Source of the DNA: Candidatus Rokubacteria bacterium GWA2_70_23
Lineage (GTDB): Bacteria; Methylomirabilota; Methylomirabilia; Rokubacteriales; CSP1-6
Length of the DNA: 37,215 bases
Assembly (NCBI GenBank): GCA_001788395.1
Contig: MGBT01000079.1
Span: 1-37,215 of the forward strand
Direction of reading: 5' to 3'
Of this stretch, positions 31,843-37,215 are shown piece after piece (position 1 is the first letter of the stretch; every line of letters begins with the position of its first letter). Position numbers and translations under genes: made by a program. Below the pieces are notes generated by a model. It made no database searches, was not told the DNA's origin, and saw only the letters and a program-made list of their open reading frames with translations.

Positions 31843-32324
31843 CGCGCGGCCGTCAGCTCTCGCGTCAGGACCTGGGTGAACACCGCCTCCCCCCGCGTCA
31901 CCCGGAAGCGTAGCTCCCAGAGCCCCGGCCGCCCCCCTTCGAGCAGGCTCGTGTAGCCATCACCCATCGGCGCGAGCACGGCCTCGCGCACCTGTCCGGC
32001 TCGAGCATTGTGGAAGGCCTCGACGCTCAGCGTGGCGCCGTCGAGCGCCGTCCCGTCACGGTCCGTCACCTTCGCGGACACACGCATCTGGCCGCGCCCT
32101 CCCTCAGCGGGGCTGAGCTCGGCGGCGACCGTCCAGCCCAGCGCGACGTTCCGCTGCGCCTGGGCCATCGTCTCGTCCCAGCGGAGGGCCTTCTGGTAGT
32201 AGTTGCGCTCCACGGCGAAGGACGGATCCCCGGTCGCCACCAGCATGAACGCGATATTCGCCGCCGCCGACCCCATGAGCAGCGCCACCAGGCCGGCGGG
32301 CCAGAGCCACGCGCGCCGCATCAT
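31839..32324 (-). CDS. ccoH: CcoH/FixH-family cbb3 assembly protein
   Basis: The product has 161 residues. One N-terminal helix (AWLWPAGLVALLMGSAAANIAFMLV) is followed by the family hallmark SFAVERNYYQKALRWDETMAQ and a periplasmic beta domain (LGWTVAAELSP, WELRFRVTRGEAVFTQVL). FixH/CcoH stabilises newly made oxidase subunits. The first of two ATGs (32324) overlaps the ccoG stop (ATGA), and its own stop overlaps the next gene. Confidence 0.92.
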   Translation of the reverse strand: MMRRAWLWPAGLVALLMGSAAANIAFMLVATGDPSFAVERNYYQKALRWDETMAQAQRNVALGWTVAAELSPAEGGRGQMRVSAKVTDRDGTALDGATLSVEAFHNARAGQVREAVLAPMGDGYTSLLEGGRPGLWELRFRVTRGEAVFTQVLTRELTAAR

Positions 32325-33826
32325 TCGCTCGGCCCCATGAGCCGATACGGGGTTGCCGTGCCGAACCCTCCCTCGTCTTCCACGTGGAGCCTGATATCGC
32401 GCTGCCCATGGACGAAGGCGCTCCGTGGCGCGATCACGAAGACAGTGGCCGTGGCCGACTTGCCCCCGCCCACTGGCAACGGGTTGGCGGGGGCGACAAG
32501 CCGCAAGATGGCGTCCTCCGCCAGGTGTATGCGGTAGTGACGCTCCTCGCTGCCCCGGTTGACGATCTTGACGCGCAGCTGATTGGACACTTCCCCGGAG
32601 GGGAGGAGCGTGAACGGGCTGCCGAGCCCCCGAAGGACCGTGATCTCCGCCGGAGAGCGGTGGGCCAGCGCCACGCCGAGCGCGCCCCAGACGAGCAGGA
32701 CGAGCAGCGGGTACACGACGACGCGCGGGCGCAAGATCCGCCGCGGCCCGCCCTGGAGCTGGTCTTTCGAGCTGTAGCGGATGAGACCGGGCGGCCGGCC
32801 GATCCTGTCCATCACGGCATCGCAGGCGTCCATGCACTGGGTGCAGTGGATGCACTCCATCTGCAGCCCCTGGCGGATGTCGATGCCCGTGGGACAGGTC
32901 ACCACGCAGGCGCCGCAGTCGATGCAATCACCGAAGGCGCCGGCCCCCGGGCTGTCGCCCACCACCATGACGCGGGCACCCGGGCTGTCGCCCGTCACCA
33001 TGACGCGGGCACCCGGGCTGTCGCCCGCCCGCGTCGCCGCGAGTTCGTCACGCGAGGCCCTGCGGTCCCTGTAGGTGCCGCGCGGCTCGCCCCGCTGCGC
33101 GTCGTAGCCCACGATGAGGGAGCGGCGGTCCAGGAGCACGGACTGCAGCCGTCCATACGGGCAGGCGACCATGCACACCTGCTCGCGGAACCAGCCGAAG
33201 TCGAGGAACATGAGCGCCGTCGTGGTGGCCATGACGAGGAACGCCGCGGGATGCTCGACGGGCGAGCGCGTGACCCAGCGCCGCAGCTCCTCCACCCCCA
33301 CGAAATAGGCGAGGAAGGTGTGGGCGAGGAACAGGGACAGCCCCACGAAGACCGCGTGCTTGACGAGCCGCCTGAGCGTCCAGCCGCGACGATCGAGATC
33401 CGACTGGGCCCTCGGTCCGCCCTCGATCAGCCGCTCGATGGGGCGGTAGAGGAACTCCATGTAGACGGTTTGCGGGCAGGCCCAGCCGCACCACACGCGG
33501 CCGTACACGGCCGTGAGCCAAAAGATCGCGAGAAAGATTCCCACCAGGAGCAGCATCAGGAGCACGGTGTCCGTGGGAAGGAACGTCGTCCCGAACAGCG
33601 TGAACTGGCGCCGCACCACGTCCAGCAAGATGAGCGGCTTCCCGCTCATGCGCAGGTACGGGATCAGCGCGAAGAGGACGATGAGCCCCCAGGCCAGCCC
33701 CCGGCGCCGGCGAAAGAAGCGCCCCCGTGACGGCGTCGGGCGAAGCCAGCGCCGGGTGCCGTCCTGGTTCAGGGTCGGCAGCACCCGCTCGGCCGCCGGC
33801 TCGGGGAGAAGCGCGGTCGGCGGCAT
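32321..33826 (-). CDS. ccoG: CcoG/RdxA iron-sulfur protein with inserted repeat
   Basis: The product has 501 residues. Membrane helices carry the polyferredoxin motifs GRVWCGWACPQTVYMEF and VCMVACPYGRLQS. Two 4Fe-4S sets follow: GDCIDCGACVVTCPTGIDIR and CIHCTQCMDACD. A periplasmic Ig-like FixG C-terminal domain ends the protein. CcoG acts as a cupric reductase in cbb3 assembly. Just before the first cluster, where homologues have a short basic linker, there is a triplicated 11-residue unit (GDSPGARVMVT). ATG 33826 overlaps the ccoP stop (TGATG). Confidence 0.94.
   Translation of the reverse strand: MPPTALLPEPAAERVLPTLNQDGTRRWLRPTPSRGRFFRRRRGLAWGLIVLFALIPYLRMSGKPLILLDVVRRQFTLFGTTFLPTDTVLLMLLLVGIFLAIFWLTAVYGRVWCGWACPQTVYMEFLYRPIERLIEGGPRAQSDLDRRGWTLRRLVKHAVFVGLSLFLAHTFLAYFVGVEELRRWVTRSPVEHPAAFLVMATTTALMFLDFGWFREQVCMVACPYGRLQSVLLDRRSLIVGYDAQRGEPRGTYRDRRASRDELAATRAGDSPGARVMVTGDSPGARVMVVGDSPGAGAFGDCIDCGACVVTCPTGIDIRQGLQMECIHCTQCMDACDAVMDRIGRPPGLIRYSSKDQLQGGPRRILRPRVVVYPLLVLLVWGALGVALAHRSPAEITVLRGLGSPFTLLPSGEVSNQLRVKIVNRGSEERHYRIHLAEDAILRLVAPANPLPVGGGKSATATVFVIAPRSAFVHGQRDIRLHVEDEGGFGTATPYRLMGPSE
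32948..33030. repeat. 33-bp tandem repeat inside ccoG
   Basis: CGGGCTGTCGCCC recurs at 32948, 32981 and 33014. Full 33-bp units (11 codons, no frame change) are present about 2.6 times. They encode GDSPGARVMV-type units upstream of the first ferredoxin cluster. Units differ by only one or two bases, so expansion looks recent. Confidence 0.9.
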
Positions 33827-34422
33827 CAGGACCCTGCCTTGGCCTCTGGCGCCGGCTTGCCGGCTCCGTCAACGCCCTGCGGGGGGCGCGCATTCGGCGG
33901 GTTGGTGCCGCGCAGCGTCCCCACAAAAGCGGCCACGGCCGACAGCTCGGCGGGCTGCAGCTGGTCCTTCCACGGCACCATCCCCTTCTCCGGCACGCCC
34001 TCCCGGATGGTGCGGTGGATGTCGGTGAGCGTGCGGCCGTGGAGCCAGTAGTCGTCGGTGAGGTTGGGCCCGATGATGCCCTGGCCGCGGTCGCCGTGGC
34101 AGGCCGCGCAGCGTGCGACGAAGATCTGCTTCGCCCGCGTCATGGCCCCGGGGTTCCTCTGCAGCACCGCCAGCACATCCTCGCTGATCGCTCCGGCGGT
34201 GGCCGTCTGCTTGGCTGCGCGCTCGGCCGCCAGCCGCACGTCCTCCTCGTACTGGCCGATCACGGACGGCCCCGGGCCGATGTGGTAGAAGGCGACATAG
34301 ACGCCGGAGAACACGATGGTCGCCCAGAACAGCCACACCCACCAGCCGGGGAGCGGGTTGTCGTACTCCTCGATGCCGTCGTACTCGTGGTCCAGCAATC
34401 GGTCCCGGTCGGTCCTGTCCAT
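33826..34422 (-). CDS. ccoP: CcoP, monohaem form of the cbb3 subunit III
   Basis: The product has 198 residues. The N-terminus DHEYDGIEEYDNPLPGWWVWLFW is the CcoP hallmark and leads into the single membrane helix. Only one haem c site is present: CAACHGDRGQG (Cys105-His109), with the Met ligand expected in EKGMVPWKDQL. Classical CcoP is about 300 residues and has two haems, so this is a short variant with one. The Pro/Ala-rich tail is disordered. ATG 34422 follows GAGGACTAG, 4 nt after ccoQ. Confidence 0.93.
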   Translation of the reverse strand: MDRTDRDRLLDHEYDGIEEYDNPLPGWWVWLFWATIVFSGVYVAFYHIGPGPSVIGQYEEDVRLAAERAAKQTATAGAISEDVLAVLQRNPGAMTRAKQIFVARCAACHGDRGQGIIGPNLTDDYWLHGRTLTDIHRTIREGVPEKGMVPWKDQLQPAELSAVAAFVGTLRGTNPPNARPPQGVDGAGKPAPEAKAGS

Positions 34423-34426
34423 GGAT

Positions 34427-34591
34427 CTAGTCCTCACGCAGGGGCAGGTGTCGCGCCCGCTCGAACGCGTCGCGGTTCCGCCGCAGGAAGATGCTCACGC
34501 CGACGACGAGGAAGCCGCCGCTCGCGAGCAGCAGCGCCACCTCGGCGAACACATGCAGTCCGGCCCCGCCCATGATGTCCCCGAGGCTCAT
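34427..34591 (-). CDS. ccoQ: CcoQ-like small cbb3 subunit
   Basis: This 54-residue protein starts one base after the ccoNO stop. It has a single helix (FAEVALLLASGGFLVVGVSIFL) followed by a basic stretch and the ending FERARHLPLRED. Length, topology and position between ccoNO and ccoP match CcoQ/FixQ, which stabilises the complex. Confidence 0.85.
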   Translation of the reverse strand: MSLGDIMGGAGLHVFAEVALLLASGGFLVVGVSIFLRRNRDAFERARHLPLRED

Positions 34592-34592
34592 G

Positions 34593-36776
34593 TCACGGCC
34601 TTCCCGCGGTCACCTGGGCTCGGCCCTTGATGTCCGTCCCGAGGCGCTGGAGATAGGCAACCAGCGCCACGATCTGCTTGTCCTCGAGCCCCGCGCGCCC
34701 CCCTTGCTGCACGACGTCCCGCGCGATGACTCCCGCCTGCTCGCGGGCCAGGTCGGCCGCGCGCGCGACCTCTTCCGGCCGGTACGGCACGCCGAGGCTC
34801 ACCTGGGCCTTCACGTGCGCGCCGAGCGAGGCCCAGTCCAGCGGCGCCGTCAGGAGCCACGGGTAGGCCGGCATGATCGACTGCGGCGTGGTGGAGCGGG
34901 GGTCCTCCATGTGGCGCACGTGCCAGAGATGCGGGTACTTGCCGCCCACGCGGTGAAGATCCGGTCCGATGCGCCGCGAGCCCCAGAGGAATGGGTGGTC
35001 GTAGACGAACTCGCCCGGCTTGCTGTACTCCCCGTAGCGAAGCGTCTCGGCCCGGATGGGGCGGACCATCTGCGAGTGGCAGTTATTGCAGCCCTCCGCC
35101 ACGTAGATGTCCCGTCCCGCCAGCTCCAGCGGCGTGTAGGGGCGCACCGAGGCGATGGTCGGCACGTTCGAGCGGATGAGGAACATGGGCACGATCTCGA
35201 ACAGCGAGGCGCTGACCACCGCCACCACCACCCAGACCGTGAACGTCGTGGGCAGCCCCTCCCATCGGCGATGCCACCCTGCCCGCATGAACCTGGCCCA
35301 TGCCGACAGACCCGCGGGCGCGGGGACCACCGGGTACCCGCGCGACAGTGCCGGCGCCTCGTGGACCGTCTCCGTGTAGCGCTCCGGCCGGCTGCGCCAT
35401 GTCATGACCGCGTTGACCAGGCACAGCAGCAACCCGGCGATGTAGAAGCTCCCGCCGATCACCCGTACCCAGTACATGGGGATGAGCCGCAGCGTCGTCT
35501 CGATGAAGTCCGGATAGGCGAGGCGGCCCGTGTCATCGAACGCCCGCCACATGAGGCCCTGCGTGAGTCCCGCCGCGTAGATCGCCACGATGTAGAGGAG
35601 AATCCCGATGGTGCCGATCCAGAAGTGCAGCTCCGCCGCCTTCCGGCTCCAGAGCGCCGTCTGGAACACGCGCGGCAGGAGCCAGTAGACCATCCCGAAC
35701 ACCATGAACCCCACCCAGCCGAGCGCCCCCGCATGCACGTGGGCGATGGTCCAGTCCGTGTAGTGGGAGAGCGCGTTCACGCTCTTGATGGAGAGCACCG
35801 GACCCTCGAAGGTCGACATGCCGTAGAAGGTGACGGCCACCACGAAGAACTTCAGCACCGCGTCCTCGGTCACCTTGTGCCACGCCCCGCGCAAGGTCAG
35901 CAGTCCGTTGATCATCCCGCCCCACGACGGCATCCACAGCATCAGCGAGAACAGCATCCCCAGCGTCGAGGCCCAGGCGGGCAGCGCCGTGTAGTGCAGG
36001 TGGTGCGGCCCAGCCCAGATGTAGATGAAGACGAGCGTCCAGAAGTGGAGGATGGACAGCCGGTAGGAGAAGACCGGCCGCTCGGCGGCCTTGGGCAGGA
36101 AGTAGTACATGAGGCCGAGGAACGGGGTCGTCAGGAAGAAGGCCACCGCGTTGTGCCCGTACCACCACTGCATGAACGCATCCTGCACCCCGGCGTACAC
36201 GGAGTAGCTCTTCATGGGGCCCGCGATGACGACCAGGTTGTTGAAGATGTGCAGCACGGCGATGGCCACGAGGGTCGCGATGTAGAACCAGAGCGCCACG
36301 TAGAGGTGGCGCTCGCGCCGCCGCGCCACCGTGCCGAAGACGTTCACGGCGAAGATCACCCACACGAGCGTGATGGCGATGTCGATGGGCCACTCCAGCT
36401 CGGCGTACTCCTTCGACTGGTTGTAGCCCAGCGGCAGCGTCACCGCGGCGGCGACGATGATCGCCTGCCAGCCCCAGAAGTGCAGCCGTCCCAGCAAGTC
36501 GCTCCACATGCGGGCCCGCAGCAGCCGCTGCGCGGAGTAGTACACCCCGGTGAAGATGGCATTGCCCGCGAACGCGAAGATCACCGCGTTGGTGTGCAGC
36601 GGCCGCAGGCGGCCGAAGGACAGCCACGGCGTCTGGAAGTTGAAGAGCGGGTCCACCAGCTGGAGGGCGATCAGCAGCCCCACGGCCGTGCCCACCGCCC
36701 CCCAGATCACGGTGGCCAGCAGGAACATGCGGACGATGCCATCGTCGTAGACGAACCGCTCGACTCGCTCGGTCAT
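34593..36776 (-). CDS. ccoNO: CcoN-CcoO fusion, catalytic core of cbb3 cytochrome c oxidase
   Basis: The product has 727 residues. Residues 1-~480 are CcoN: twelve helices with haem and copper histidines in RPLHTNAVIF, WYGHNAVAFFL, GPHHLHYTALP and TIAHVHAGALGW. After a linker and another helix comes CcoO, with the haem c motif CNNCHSQMVRP at 563-567 and the closing region IVALVAYLQRLGTD. The enzyme reduces oxygen with high affinity and pumps protons. Fused NO forms are known in some phyla. ATG 36776 overlaps the Rrf2 gene stop (ATGA); upstream in-frame sequence belongs to that gene's shadow. Confidence 0.96.
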   Translation of the reverse strand: MTERVERFVYDDGIVRMFLLATVIWGAVGTAVGLLIALQLVDPLFNFQTPWLSFGRLRPLHTNAVIFAFAGNAIFTGVYYSAQRLLRARMWSDLLGRLHFWGWQAIIVAAAVTLPLGYNQSKEYAELEWPIDIAITLVWVIFAVNVFGTVARRRERHLYVALWFYIATLVAIAVLHIFNNLVVIAGPMKSYSVYAGVQDAFMQWWYGHNAVAFFLTTPFLGLMYYFLPKAAERPVFSYRLSILHFWTLVFIYIWAGPHHLHYTALPAWASTLGMLFSLMLWMPSWGGMINGLLTLRGAWHKVTEDAVLKFFVVAVTFYGMSTFEGPVLSIKSVNALSHYTDWTIAHVHAGALGWVGFMVFGMVYWLLPRVFQTALWSRKAAELHFWIGTIGILLYIVAIYAAGLTQGLMWRAFDDTGRLAYPDFIETTLRLIPMYWVRVIGGSFYIAGLLLCLVNAVMTWRSRPERYTETVHEAPALSRGYPVVPAPAGLSAWARFMRAGWHRRWEGLPTTFTVWVVVAVVSASLFEIVPMFLIRSNVPTIASVRPYTPLELAGRDIYVAEGCNNCHSQMVRPIRAETLRYGEYSKPGEFVYDHPFLWGSRRIGPDLHRVGGKYPHLWHVRHMEDPRSTTPQSIMPAYPWLLTAPLDWASLGAHVKAQVSLGVPYRPEEVARAADLAREQAGVIARDVVQQGGRAGLEDKQIVALVAYLQRLGTDIKGRAQVTAGRP

Positions 36777-37204
36777 GCCGTCGCCTTCTCCTCTCTCATG
36801 CCGCCACCCTGCGCCAGGTCCCTCGCGCTCACCGCCTCGAGCTCGCGCATCAGCACCGCCTGGATGCGGCCCCACACGGGGTGGACGGTGCAGAAGCTGT
36901 CGCGCACGCACTCGCCGGGCCGGATCAGACAGCGATTCAGGACGATCGGGCCCTCCACCGCCTCCACCATCTCCCGCAGCGTGATCGCCGCCGGATCCCG
37001 CCGCAGCCGCACGCCGCCGCGCGGCCCCTGCTGCGTCTGGACGAGCCCCGCGCGGGACAGGAGCTGGATGATCTTGGCGAGGTAGGCCTTGGACACCTGC
37101 GTGGTGCGCGTCAGCTCCTCCGTGCGGACCATGGCTCCGGGCGACCGCCCGGCCAGATCCACGACGACCCGGACGGCGTAGTCGCCTTCACGCGTGAGGC
37201 GCAT
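36773..37204 (-). CDS. Rrf2-family iron-sulfur regulator
   Basis: The product has 143 residues. The N-terminal winged helix (MRLTREGDYAVRVVVDLAG, then QVSKAYLAKIIQLLSRAGLV) and wing QQGPRGGVRLRR are typical of Rrf2. Three cysteines in CLIRPGECVRDSFC match the IscR/NsrR/RsrR cluster-binding spacing type, so it probably senses iron-sulfur status, NO or redox state. It is translationally coupled to ccoNO and is likely the autoregulated first gene of the cbb3 operon. Its promoter lies outside the window, as only 11 nt remain upstream. Confidence 0.92.
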   Translation of the reverse strand: MRLTREGDYAVRVVVDLAGRSPGAMVRTEELTRTTQVSKAYLAKIIQLLSRAGLVQTQQGPRGGVRLRRDPAAITLREMVEAVEGPIVLNRCLIRPGECVRDSFCTVHPVWGRIQAVLMRELEAVSARDLAQGGGMREEKATA

Positions 37205-37215
37205 CGAAGAGTTCC

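Noticed and set aside
32948-33030. CRISPR-like repeats
   Set aside because: The units are tandem with no spacers and lie in frame within ccoG; no CRISPR array was found anywhere.

Overview
The window is about 37 kb of very GC-rich DNA from a Gram-negative, respiring bacterium. Evidence for this is a cbb3 oxidase cluster, a System I cytochrome c maturation set, Lgt, an exosortase and remnants of Lnt and PBP2. The compact, overlapping gene style would fit a Methylomirabilota/Rokubacteria-like or deltaproteobacterial lineage, but that placement is only an inference. Nearly all intact genes from 4.2 kb to the right end are on the minus strand.

Layout, left to right. (1) 1-4.1 kb, plus strand: a partial thioredoxin-like gene, two small TRASH/YHS-like metal-site proteins, then a stretch of decayed genes (cytochrome c tail, signal peptide cut off by TAA, an Lnt fragment joined to a PBP2 fragment). 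(2) 4.2-10.9 kb: an isoprenylcysteine-methyltransferase-like protein, an EpsI/exosortase pair, a truncated rhodanese, a geranylgeranyl-reductase-like flavoprotein, a YHS protein, a small winged-helix regulator, Lgt and two small metal-site membrane proteins. (3) 11.1-17 kb: a secreted Met/Gly-rich PepSY-like protein, then Rieske-CcdA-CcmF-CcmG-CcmH/I. (4) 17.2-26 kb: one long, overlapping operon of histidine kinase, sigma-54 response regulator, NfeD-like protein, YVTN propeller, CuA-cupredoxin/polyferredoxin fusion, second cupredoxin, methyltransferase, SHOCT protein, a probable new selenoprotein, a class III cyclase and a glutaredoxin. (5) 26-28 kb: secreted and membrane small proteins, FmdE and an AhpD-like protein. 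(6) 28.2-37.2 kb: Rrf2 regulator, CcoNO fusion, CcoQ, CcoP, CcoG, CcoH, SafE-like protein, CcoI, CcoS and an ABC-ATPase tail.

Two results stand out. First, the gene at 18394-18870 reads through an in-frame TGA as Cys-Sec, and a perfect 7-bp stem with a GGGCA loop begins 11 nt after the TGA, as expected of a bacterial SECIS. Second, six intergenic sites match the sigma-54 -24/-12 promoter with exact GG-N10-GC spacing. Four of them carry, about 75-100 bp upstream, a pair of GACA-N3-TGKC-like sites 39-41 bp apart. The NtrC-type regulator encoded in the window is the obvious candidate to bind them. Together they suggest a local regulon joining cytochrome c maturation, copper/thiol periplasmic chemistry and small metal-site proteins.

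The operon in (4) also looks like an undescribed electron-transfer module. It has a seven-bladed propeller with a histidine at the same hub position in six blades, two CuA-like cupredoxins, and a NosR/NapH-type iron-sulfur membrane protein carrying one of these cupredoxins. The parts recall NosZ/NosR in a different arrangement.
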